Positions 25,552 through 33,474 of a DNA stretch of 64,000 nucleotides are shown here, piece by piece. Numbering within the stretch: the first letter of the stretch is position 1; each line of letters begins with the position of its first letter. Source of the DNA: Niastella sp. OAS944 (GTDB taxonomy: Bacteria > Bacteroidota > Bacteroidia > Chitinophagales > Chitinophagaceae); assembly GCA_024809215.1 (NCBI GenBank), contig JANUBW010000011.1:124001-188000 (forward strand), read 5' to 3'. Both the position numbers and the translations under genes were made by a program. The notes beneath the pieces were generated by a model that was given only the letters and a program-made list of their open reading frames with translations, was not told the DNA's origin and made no database searches.

Positions 25552-27792
25552 ATGAAAAAACGCCTTGTATTAGGCCTGATGAGTTGTGTACCCTTGTTTG
25601 GCTTATCTCAACAGTTTACAGGATTTACTTACGACAATTACTCAGGAGTTCATGGAGTTTTGCAAAACCCGGCCAATGTTGCGGGCAGCAAATACAAAGT
25701 GAACATTAACTTCTTCTCATTGAGCGCTCTGGCGGGTAATAACGCCTACGAGTACAAGAATTCCAAGTTCAAAAGCTTTGATTTCTCAGATCCCGAAGAG
25801 AACGTGGATTACTTTAAATCGGATAATGCCGATAAAAAGAGCCTGTGGTTCAATACCGACATCATGGGGCCCTCTTTTATGTTCACATCGGGTAAAAAAA
25901 GCGGTGTAGCTCTGTACACCCGCGCCCGTACGCTCTTGAATGTTTCTAACCTTAGCGACAAAACTTTCCGGTTTTTGGGTAAAGGCGACGCCGACGCCCT
26001 GTATGGCACGGATATCAATGAGGAAGGCTTACAGTTAAAGTCACACGCCTTTGCTGAAGCTGGTTTAACCTATGGCCGTATCATTTACAGCACACCCCAA
26101 CATTTGCTGAAAATGGGTATCACAGGTAAATATGTGGTAGGAATGGCCGCCGCTTCTGTTTACTCTAAGAAATTAAGAGTGAATCTTGAAAAGAACGATT
26201 TCATCAATAAACTCGAAGGTGACCTGAACGTACGCTATTCAGATAACCTCGATGGAGTTGATGATGATTATGAAGACATTCTTGATAAAGCAACTGGCAA
26301 CCATGGCCTCGGCCTCGACCTGGGCTTTTCATACGAATGGCGCCCTGAGAACGGTACCTGGCTCGATAGGGACCAAACCCCTTATAAAGTGCGGGTGAAC
26401 GCTTCTATCAACGATCTCGGTTCGGTTAAATACAAAAACTCAGCGCACGGCAACAGCTATACTATTGACGCCTCTGGTAAAACTACCGATGACCTCGACA
26501 AAAAAGACGGGGAAACTTTCGATGAGTATTTTAGCCGCCTCGAAACCGTGGGTATTCTTAAAACCGCTACCCGTGCGGCCGATATGAAAGTTAAGTTGCC
26601 CACTACTTTCCGTTTCGATGTAGATTACCATATTTACAAACGCCTGTTCATTAATGCTGGTACTATTGTGAACATGGTGGGTAAAGATAAAAATGAAGTA
26701 AGCGCACATTACGCAACTTCATTTACCATCACACCACGCCTTGAGAAAAAATGGTTCAGCCTTTATTCGCCCATTTATTACAATGCTGTGAATAAGGATT
26801 TCTCATGGGGTGCAGGTCTTAGAGCTGGTTTCCTGTTCCTGGGTTCAGGTTCTATTCTGTCGAATATGTTCGGAAACCAGAATATTAGCCAGGCTGATGT
26901 TCACTTAGGTTTTACCCTGCCTATTTACCAACGTGTAAAAACAAAACGGCATAAAAAAGAAAAACCTGTAGAGGAAGTAACTAAAACTGAAGTAGCACCT
27001 CAACCTATTGTTGAAACAAAAACAATAGTTGAAACAAAGGTTGATACCGTTGTAAAAAGCGTTGAGGTAATTAAAGAAGTAAATCGCGATAAAGACAACG
27101 ACGGTGTTGTTGATGAAAAAGACGCTTGTCCTGATGTTCCCGGTGAATTGGCCCTGGCTGGTTGCCCCGATAAGGACAAAGACGGCATTGCCGACAAAGA
27201 CGACAAATGTATTGATGTAGCTGGTGTTGCCAAATACAATGGTTGCCCAATTCCTGATACCGATGGCGATGGCATCAACGACGAAGAAGATAAATGTCCG
27301 CAAACTGCAGGTACCGCCAAATACAATGGCTGCCCCATCCCAGATACTGATGGCGATGGTGTTAACGATGAAGAAGACAAATGTCCTTCTACACCTGGTA
27401 AACCCGCCAACAATGGCTGTCCTGAAATTAAACAGGATGTAGTTAAGAAAGTAGCTATTGCTGCTAAGAGCATCTACTACATGTCGGGCAAAGACGTTAT
27501 TCAAAAAGTATCGTATCCTAAACTCGATGTAGTAGTTAAAGTTCTGAAAGCTGATCCTGCACTGCACATCAGCATTGAAGGTCATACCGACAATAAAGGT
27601 AATGCGGTAAGCAATCTGAAATTATCGGCCAAACGTGCTGATGCGGTTAAGAACTACCTGATCAAAAAAGGTATTTCTGCTGATCGTATCGCTGCTCAGG
27701 GCTTTGGTGATTCAAAACCGGTTGCTCCTAATACCACACCTGCCGGTCGTACTAAAAACAGAAGAGTTGAATTGCACCTGAACTATCAATAG
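25552..27792 (+). CDS. OmpA-family outer membrane protein with DUF5723 and TSP3 repeats
   Basis: 746 residues with a Sec signal (LVLGLMSCVPLFGLSQ). Residues about 20-460 form a DUF5723-type region, probably an outer-membrane beta-barrel (GVHGVLQNPANVAGSKYKV). Residues about 465-510 form a Lys/Glu/Val-rich linker. Four thrombospondin type 3 calcium-binding repeats follow, with units such as DTDGDGVNDEEDKCP (about 515-625). Residues about 640-746 are an OmpA C-terminal peptidoglycan-binding domain (SIEGHTDNKGNAVSN, AKRADAVKNYLIKKGI, GRTKNRRVELHL). The protein should tether the outer membrane to the cell wall. Single gene. Confidence 0.92.
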   Translation: MKKRLVLGLMSCVPLFGLSQQFTGFTYDNYSGVHGVLQNPANVAGSKYKVNINFFSLSALAGNNAYEYKNSKFKSFDFSDPEENVDYFKSDNADKKSLWFNTDIMGPSFMFTSGKKSGVALYTRARTLLNVSNLSDKTFRFLGKGDADALYGTDINEEGLQLKSHAFAEAGLTYGRIIYSTPQHLLKMGITGKYVVGMAAASVYSKKLRVNLEKNDFINKLEGDLNVRYSDNLDGVDDDYEDILDKATGNHGLGLDLGFSYEWRPENGTWLDRDQTPYKVRVNASINDLGSVKYKNSAHGNSYTIDASGKTTDDLDKKDGETFDEYFSRLETVGILKTATRAADMKVKLPTTFRFDVDYHIYKRLFINAGTIVNMVGKDKNEVSAHYATSFTITPRLEKKWFSLYSPIYYNAVNKDFSWGAGLRAGFLFLGSGSILSNMFGNQNISQADVHLGFTLPIYQRVKTKRHKKEKPVEEVTKTEVAPQPIVETKTIVETKVDTVVKSVEVIKEVNRDKDNDGVVDEKDACPDVPGELALAGCPDKDKDGIADKDDKCIDVAGVAKYNGCPIPDTDGDGINDEEDKCPQTAGTAKYNGCPIPDTDGDGVNDEEDKCPSTPGKPANNGCPEIKQDVVKKVAIAAKSIYYMSGKDVIQKVSYPKLDVVVKVLKADPALHISIEGHTDNKGNAVSNLKLSAKRADAVKNYLIKKGISADRIAAQGFGDSKPVAPNTTPAGRTKNRRVELHLNYQ

Positions 27793-27820
27793 TCAACAGG
27801 CAATTGGCAATAAACAAAAA

Positions 27821-27844
27821 AACCTCCCGGCAAGCCGGGAGGTT
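27821..27844. terminator. Bidirectional terminator
   Basis: Perfect 11-bp stem AACCTCCCGGC / GCCGGGAGGTT with a 2-nt loop, A-rich on the left and TTTCTTTTT on the right. It separates the converging OmpA and DUF4136 genes. Confidence 0.9.
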
Positions 27845-27867
27845 TTTCTTTTTCATCAGTTCTAAAC

Positions 27868-28446
27868 TTATTTCTTTACCACATCAAACTTGCGGAAGAT
27901 GGAATTTACACTGCTTTGAATTTCCCTTCGGGTAAGGTTCCTGCTGTTTACATCATCGGTCGTCCAACCCTGCCAGATGGTTTTATCGGTATTGGCATCA
28001 ACCATGGTAATGGTTAATGTACCTTCCCTTACTTCTGCAGTACCATAATCATATCCCATGAATGTGGATGGATAGTAAATGGTACCCCAGCGACGATAGA
28101 ATGGGTTATAGAACATCCGCTGGTATGGCGCCGAGTAAACGGGGTTCGATGTTTCGCGGCTTGTTTTCTCAACCAACAGGTCATAGCTGATCAACACATC
28201 GGGTCTGGTCTTAACTTCCCGCCAGCCTTCTTTTTGCAGCTTTGTGTTCACCAGTTCATGCACATTCTTTTTCATAAACTCATTGTGCCTGTTCTTGTCG
28301 TTCTTTTTATCTGTATCTATCCACGCATATGTTTTATACCGGCTGAAATCGGCCGTTTCGTCTTTTTCAACGTAGGCCGGGGCAGCACAGCCAACCGCCA
28401 GTATAATGGGTAAAATCAGAACCGGAATTGCCTTTAATACTCGCAT
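27868..28446 (-). CDS. DUF4136 lipoprotein
   Basis: 192 residues. The start at 28446 is favoured over an in-frame ATG at 28452 and a longer frame because GGAGG stands 7 nt before it, one of the few good Shine-Dalgarno sites here. The signal ends in the lipobox LAVGC. The mature protein is a DUF4136 domain: the opening FSRYKTYAWID, the middle RPDVLISYDLLVEKTSR, a Tyr/Pro/Trp-rich stretch YNPFYRRWGTIYYPS, and the closing GTLTITMVDANTDKTIWQG. Members are small envelope lipoproteins of unknown function. Confidence 0.88.
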   Translation of the reverse strand: MRVLKAIPVLILPIILAVGCAAPAYVEKDETADFSRYKTYAWIDTDKKNDKNRHNEFMKKNVHELVNTKLQKEGWREVKTRPDVLISYDLLVEKTSRETSNPVYSAPYQRMFYNPFYRRWGTIYYPSTFMGYDYGTAEVREGTLTITMVDANTDKTIWQGWTTDDVNSRNLTRREIQSSVNSIFRKFDVVKK

Positions 28447-28577
28447 ATTCATTCCTCCTTTTTGGGTTAAAATCACCTCTATAATTTACGTTGAAAAGAA
28501 TGTGCCGGTGTATAAGGCTTTGTGAAAGTATGCTTAATGAAATGTTAGCGTTTTGGTGTTCCCCCACACAAAAAAAG

Positions 28578-28601
28578 GCAGCCCCTAAGAATAGGGGCTG
28601 C
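28578..28601 (-). terminator. Terminator of a minus-strand transcript
   Basis: Perfect 10-bp stem GCAGCCCCTA / TAGGGGCTGC with a 4-nt loop. The A-run on its left reads as a T-tract on the minus strand, so it ends a transcript coming from the right, where the only candidate before the kinase gene is the small frame at 28767-28928. Confidence 0.8.
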
Positions 28602-28766
28602 GAGTCACATGAGAAAATTATGCAGCAACCGTAGTCGTTCCGGGTGATTGCTGCGGCTATGTTTTACCCGGAAAAGATATATGATAAAATAATTATCGTT
28701 AATGTAAACGTAGGATAGGTTGATGGTATAGTTAAGGTTTGCCCAAAGCCCCCTCAGACACACAGG

Positions 28767-28928
28767 TTACCCGGTATAAGTATAAGATTGTAGTGCAATA
28801 AATTTTGGATTAATCAGAGGACAGCTCGCTAAATACTGAAAATCTGTGTGTTGACAGGCTAATGGTGTTGCCTGAATTGGCTGTAAATATATACTTATAG
28901 AAGAAACATTCAATGGAATCTTTCTCAT
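28767..28928 (-). CDS. Candidate small peptide, 53 residues
   Basis: Found by direct translation of the minus strand between the kinase gene and a terminator. It begins MRKIPLNVSS, has two Cys (about 25 and 36; PLACQHTD, LASCPLI) and ends in SYTYTG. There is no signal peptide, no transmembrane helix and no double-glycine leader. A long 3' region with an extra stem-loop (28622-28654, GCAGCAA / TTGCTGC) and the terminator at 28578-28601 suggest a real small transcript. It could be a peptide natural-product precursor or an untranslated RNA. I do not recognise it, and no modifying enzyme is nearby. Confidence 0.35.
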   Translation of the reverse strand: MRKIPLNVSSISIYLQPIQATPLACQHTDFQYLASCPLINPKFIALQSYTYTG

Positions 28929-29096
28929 GGCTTTGTTTTTTCGGCTAATACTAAACTATGCTATACAAATGAACAGGTATGCAAGATACAAAGCTCCGGG
29001 GATAAAACCCGAACTATGATTAAGACAATGGAAATTTAGTTGTAAATGGGGAGAGGCATGACAATTTTAACCCTTTTTGGGTATAGGTTTATATTG

Positions 29097-29120
29097 GTTG
29101 ACGAGTTAACAAGTTGACGA
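29097..29120. repeat. 8-bp-period array after the kinase gene
   Basis: Three 8-bp units: GTTGACGA, GTTAACAA, GTTGACGA. It belongs to the same family as arrays at 7209, 46173 and 57099. Confidence 0.6.
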
Positions 29121-29162
29121 GGAAGTTGAAAATCCTACTTCTACCACTTAAAAGCGTACACA

Positions 29163-31298
29163 CTACGCGCGTAACGCAGACACTAAATAAGAAATCTTCG
29201 AATGCAGCTCCTCGGGTCTAAATGGTTTATGAATAAAATCGGTGAATCCTTTTTGAAGCAGATCATCCTGCATATTATCATACACCGCAGCAGTAAAGGC
29301 AACGGCCGGTATTGTTGCATTGATCTTGCGTATTTCTTTCAGCGCAGTGGCGCCATCCATTTCGGGCATTTCAAGGTCTATGAGCAACAGATCGAAAGAA
29401 CCTTTTTTAAACTGGGCCAGCGCTTCACGGCCATTGGTGGCCTCGCTTACCTTAATGCCCCATTTTGTTAAGAACCGTTTGGCTATCGACAGGTTCACCG
29501 GGTTGTCTTCTGCTATCAGTAACCGTATACCTTCCAGTGAATCGAGGTGTTTTATATTTTCATCATTGATGTAGCGTTTGCGGTTCTCACAGATCTTCAG
29601 TTCAACCGTAAAGTGAAACGCACTTCCCTTCCCCTCTTCACTCTCCAACAACAGATCGCTGTTGAACATATTTACTATACGTTTGGTAATGGCCAGTCCT
29701 AAGCCGGTTCCACCATATTTACGTGTTGTATTTACATCTGCCTGGGTAAAGCTATCGAAGATCTCTTTGTGTTTGTTTTTAGGTATGCCTATACCCGTAT
29801 CCATCACAATAAACTGCAGGGTCGATTTTGCACTTGATGAGAACAAACGGCGAACCGCCATTGTAATGGCGCCCTGGTGTGTGAACTTAAGGGCATTGGC
29901 CAGCAGGTTGCTTAGCACCTGGTTCAACCTGGTTTCATCGGTATAAAATTCCAGGTCAAGGCGGTCATCGATATCTATTTTAAATTCCAACCCTTTCGAT
30001 TTTATCTGAGGCGAGAACTGTCCGGCCAGTTTTTGCATGAACTCTTTTATGTTCACCGGCACATCGGCCAGTTCTACTTTGCCGGCTTCCATTTTATTAT
30101 AATCCAGGATATCGTTAATGAGCATCATCATGTGCTCAGAAGAGAATTTCAGAATGTCGAGGTGTTGCTTTTGCGTGGGCATGTGCTCTTCCTGCAACAA
30201 TAAATTTGAGGCGCCAATAATACCGTTCAGCGGTGTGCGCAGCTCATGGCTCATGTTACTAAGGAAACGTGATTTCGTTCGGGCGGCGGCTTCGGCTTTT
30301 TCTTTAGCTTTCATAAGCTCAAACTCGGCCATCTTCACATTCGATACATCGAGGATACTGATCTTGGTATAACCTGTTTCTTTATAATTAAAAGGCACTA
30401 CGCTTACAAAACCATAAAATGTTCTACCCGTTTTTGCAGTAAGCGTAAGCTCACCCTGCCAGGGCCGCGATTCACCCGATAATTGTTCTTTTATTGAATT
30501 GAACTGTTGTACATGATGCTCTTCGAACCACATTTCAATATTGGTGCCTTCAATTTCGGGTTTCTCGCTTACCTCAAACAACTCCAGGGCGCGATTATTA
30601 CAACTGGCAATGATGTTCGTTTGATGATAAACAATAAATACGCCATCGAGCGAGGTATTGAAAATGGTATCACCAAAGATCTTTTCCTGTAAAATGGCCA
30701 CCTCATTGTCTTTATTCACCTGCAATATTGAATAAGAGAAGATGATGGTCATGGCCAGTGATATCACCAGGTTGCCACTGTATAACTGAGCATACAGGGC
30801 TTCTGTTATTTTTTGAATATCGTTTACGTATGGACAAATTTTTACACAGGCCAGCGATGCGATAACAGTAATGGAGTATACAGATAACAGTTCCTTAAAG
30901 TTGCGGCGAATACTAACAACAAACGTCAACACTACGAAGTAAGGAAAGTAAAGCAGGTATCCCCCCGCCCTTAGCCCTTCAATATAGCATATAACAATTA
31001 AGTAAAGATTTATATTTATGACCGCAATAATGCGCCCCGTCTCCAGTTTTCGTCGCGACCCAAAATAAAATGCCAATAAAAAGAAATAAGCGGAGGTAAT
31101 ATTTACTAACGCACTTATATAGAGCTTATGGTAAAAGTAGGAGAATACGGAGAAAAAGTTAAGCAGCAGGGCAAGTAGTATGAACTGGTTGAAGCGGATG
31201 ATCCTTTTACGTAGTTCCTTGGAAACACCCTCATGCAAGCCAGAATGAACTATCTCCCTGTAAATAGAGTAGATCAGATATAATATTTTCTCCTTCAT
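29163..31298 (-). CDS. Hybrid sensor histidine kinase (membrane-PAS-HisKA-HATPase-REC)
   Basis: 711 residues. Residues about 35-195 hold five to six membrane helices with short loops and no large periplasmic sensor. A PAS domain covers about 205-325. The HisKA box HELRTPLNG carries the phospho-acceptor His351. The HATPase domain shows the N box (NLLANALKFTH, about 464), DTGIGIP and GGTGLGLAI. A receiver domain covers about 590-705 with phospho-acceptor Asp641 in LLIDLEMPEMDG and Lys in HKPF. It ends in a receiver, so phosphate must leave through an Hpt protein, and one is encoded divergently 75 bp away. The signal may be membrane-borne or cytoplasmic. Confidence 0.93.
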   Translation of the reverse strand: MKEKILYLIYSIYREIVHSGLHEGVSKELRKRIIRFNQFILLALLLNFFSVFSYFYHKLYISALVNITSAYFFLLAFYFGSRRKLETGRIIAVININLYLIVICYIEGLRAGGYLLYFPYFVVLTFVVSIRRNFKELLSVYSITVIASLACVKICPYVNDIQKITEALYAQLYSGNLVISLAMTIIFSYSILQVNKDNEVAILQEKIFGDTIFNTSLDGVFIVYHQTNIIASCNNRALELFEVSEKPEIEGTNIEMWFEEHHVQQFNSIKEQLSGESRPWQGELTLTAKTGRTFYGFVSVVPFNYKETGYTKISILDVSNVKMAEFELMKAKEKAEAAARTKSRFLSNMSHELRTPLNGIIGASNLLLQEEHMPTQKQHLDILKFSSEHMMMLINDILDYNKMEAGKVELADVPVNIKEFMQKLAGQFSPQIKSKGLEFKIDIDDRLDLEFYTDETRLNQVLSNLLANALKFTHQGAITMAVRRLFSSSAKSTLQFIVMDTGIGIPKNKHKEIFDSFTQADVNTTRKYGGTGLGLAITKRIVNMFNSDLLLESEEGKGSAFHFTVELKICENRKRYINDENIKHLDSLEGIRLLIAEDNPVNLSIAKRFLTKWGIKVSEATNGREALAQFKKGSFDLLLIDLEMPEMDGATALKEIRKINATIPAVAFTAAVYDNMQDDLLQKGFTDFIHKPFRPEELHSKISYLVSALRA

Positions 31299-31373
31299 AG
31301 AGTTATTGGATTAGAACTGAAAGTTCTATTTACGGATGACAATTTAACGAAAAAATGGACAAACTATTTTCTA

Positions 31374-31778
31374 ATGAACGGATCAAATTTCTCTAAAAAA
31401 TTCATTTTCAACGAAAAAATTGACAGCGAGTACCTTTATAGTTTATATGAAGATGATTACCAGTACATAGAGGAGATCTTTCAAACGACCCTTACCCATT
31501 TTGATGAAGATTTCAAAGGAATACAACGGGCATACGAAACTGATAATTTATCTGACCTTAAAAAGGCAATACACAAAATGAAACCAACGTTTGGATTTGT
31601 TGGATTGCCGTTAGTTCAAAATATTTGCAGGGATTTTGAGGATTTTTGCCAAAAAGCAACTTCTTCAAATGAATTAACGTCAGAATATCAGCAAATTGTA
31701 GTTACATTAGCAGAGAGTAAGGAGCTGATCGCATCGGAGTACAACAAGTTGAAAGAATTCAATTCCAATATTTTATGA
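31374..31778 (+). CDS. Hpt-domain histidine phosphotransfer protein
   Basis: 134 residues, all helical. The Hpt signature is KKAIHKMKPTFGFVGL with His67 as the phospho-acceptor, followed by the usual Lys70 and Gly. The rest (NICRDFEDFCQKA and a long final helix) fits a four-helix bundle. Standalone Hpt proteins carry phosphate from a hybrid kinase receiver to a response regulator. Its stop overlaps the next gene's start by 4 nt (ATGA), so it is co-translated with the LytTR regulator, and it is divergent from a hybrid kinase. Confidence 0.85.
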   Translation: MNGSNFSKKFIFNEKIDSEYLYSLYEDDYQYIEEIFQTTLTHFDEDFKGIQRAYETDNLSDLKKAIHKMKPTFGFVGLPLVQNICRDFEDFCQKATSSNELTSEYQQIVVTLAESKELIASEYNKLKEFNSNIL

Positions 31779-32467
31779 AATGGACCTGTGTCATTGTTGA
31801 GGATTTGCAGGTAGCCGCTGACTATCTGGTAAAATGCTGCGAAAAGAGTGGGTTGTTACAAGTGAAAGGCCACTTTACCAATGTTGAGCAGGCGCTTGAG
31901 TATCTGAATAAAAATTCTGTTGACATATTGTTCCTGGATGTGGAAATGCCCGGCGCCTCCGGGTTCGACCTGCTCGATCAACTCGCCTACTATCCCAAGG
32001 TCATTCTCACCACTTCCAAATCGGAATACGCTTATAATGCTTTTGAGTACAACGTTACCGACTTTTTGAAAAAGCCGTTTACGTATCAACGTTTTCAGGA
32101 GGCGTTGAACAAGCTTACCACCGCTGCCGGCGATAATAATATCAGCAGCACCGCTACCGACCATATCTTCATTAAATGCGATGGCAAACTGGTTCGGTTA
32201 AACAATGATGATATCTTATTCATTGAAAGTATGGGTGACTATGTGAAATTTGTTACCCCCGACAAAAAGTACATTACCCACAATACCATCAAGAACCTCG
32301 AAGAAAAGGTTAACCGCCTAACCTTTATCAAAGTACATCGCTCCTACATCATCAACATCAACAAGATCGACGACATTCGTGAGAACGATCTGTTTATCAA
32401 AGGGAACGAGATCCCTGTAAGTAAAGCGCACAAGGCTGATGTATTAAAGCGTTTAAACATTATATAA
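31775..32467 (+). CDS. LytTR-family response regulator
   Basis: 230 residues. The receiver domain (about 5-115) has Asp55 in FLDVEMPGASGFD, conserved Thr in ILTTS and Lys in KKPF. The LytTR DNA-binding domain (about 130-230) has KLVRLNNDDILFIESMGDYV and FIKVHRSYIININKID. LytTR proteins usually pair with LytS-type kinases that phosphorylate them directly. Here the partner is probably the Hpt protein just upstream (4-nt overlap). It is followed by a 1-kb region with two candidate small RNA units and the beta-CASP nuclease gene on the other strand. Confidence 0.92.
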   Translation: MKWTCVIVEDLQVAADYLVKCCEKSGLLQVKGHFTNVEQALEYLNKNSVDILFLDVEMPGASGFDLLDQLAYYPKVILTTSKSEYAYNAFEYNVTDFLKKPFTYQRFQEALNKLTTAAGDNNISSTATDHIFIKCDGKLVRLNNDDILFIESMGDYVKFVTPDKKYITHNTIKNLEEKVNRLTFIKVHRSYIININKIDDIRENDLFIKGNEIPVSKAHKADVLKRLNII

Positions 32468-32548
32468 TTTTCGTCGAAAATTTCTTTCTATTTACCGGCA
32501 TTATACCCCCAAAGAGCTAATAATTTTCTCTTTGCCGGTTCGTGTACC

Positions 32549-32754
32549 CATCTTTGTTCTCACGAAAAATGACCCCTAAAAGCAGAACTATATATACTGT
32601 GTAACTTATTAATTGTGACGGTTATCAATTATAAACCCTATCCTTAAAACGGAAGAACAAAAAGTGGAATCCTTAGCTATGAAAACTAGTGTGAACTAAA
32701 TCTCCAGCCTGCTCATGATACGGATTTCATTACCGGTCTCCCAAAGAGGCCGGT
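32549..32754 (+). ncRNA. Candidate small RNA with promoter and terminator
   Basis: CATCTTTG at 32549-32556 differs from TAnnTTTG only in the first base. About 180 bp later, ACCGGTCTC / GAGGCCGGT (32732-32754) followed by TTCTTTTTT forms a terminator. No reading frame of protein-like composition lies between them. The stem could instead end the LytTR transcript as a long 3' tail. Function unknown. Confidence 0.4.
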
Positions 32755-32859
32755 TTCTTTTTTATATATATACCCTCACACTCATATTACATATTTACCC
32801 CATTCAACCAGGGTTTTCTACCTAAAAATCGAAGGTTTCTATTTATTAGTCGAATAAAG

Positions 32860-33200
32860 TTGATCACGGGTCAAAGATTGGCCATCTTTGTTGACGATCG
32901 AAATATCCTGTACAAAAACCGAAAGACCCCGTAAAAGGGAAAAATCCAGTAAAAAGGCGTCACGGAGCCTGATTACCGAAGAAAAGCCAAACCCGTTTTA
33001 TATCCAACAATCCATGAAAACCAACAAAAAAATCTCCTCGAGAAAAAACCCTAAACGATCCGATCCGATGAAAAAACCAAACATTTAAGATCCATTATCT
33101 GAAAGGAGAGCCCAAAAATCTGAGCCTATAGATGAATTAAATTTTACTTAGAGACTACCCAAAGATTATTGAATTAAAAAACCGCCCCGTGAGGCGGTTT
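32860..33200 (+). ncRNA. Candidate small RNA, A-rich, with promoter and terminator
   Basis: TTG (32860-32862), a 20-bp spacer and CATCTTTG (32883-32890) form a near-consensus Bacteroidota promoter; the 11-mer CCATCTTTGTT is identical to the one at 32548. A perfect 8-bp stem AAACCGCC / GGCGGTTT (33179-33200) with T-rich tail ends the unit, predicting about 310 nt. The sequence is A-rich. A 66-codon frame (32888-33088) starts inside the promoter and is lysine-rich without a fold. A 24-codon ATG frame at 33014 is very basic and may be chance. Confidence 0.45.
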
Positions 33201-33370
33201 TTGCATAATATGTTAATAGGCCAATGGGCTAATGGTAATAGGCCCGCCTGAGTTCTAAGTTTAGTGTTCCGAGTTTCTAATTGGGCTAAGTGCGAGTGGC
33301 TTGCGCCAACTATTTTGACATCGCTTCGCTCCGCCTTTTTTGCTTATTAACTTTAACATTCGCGAACCCC

Positions 33371-33474
33371 ACTCACAACTCACCATTCACCACTCATGTA
33401 TAACCTCCATCAACTCTTTCAACTATATCAACTTTTCAACTCCTTGTTAACTCGTCAACGTGTTAACTTATTAA
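33371..33474. repeat. Heptamer- and octamer-period arrays
   Basis: Units ACTCACA, ACTCACC, ATTCACC, ACTCATG (7-bp period) lie at 33371-33398. TCAACTY/TTAACTN units of 8-10 bp follow to the stop codon of the nuclease gene. The stretch 33205-33370 holds no recognisable feature. Confidence 0.65.

Noticed and set aside
32888-33088. 66-codon lysine-rich frame
   Set aside because: It begins with TTG inside the promoter-like element and has no fold-like composition; the region is better described as a candidate RNA.
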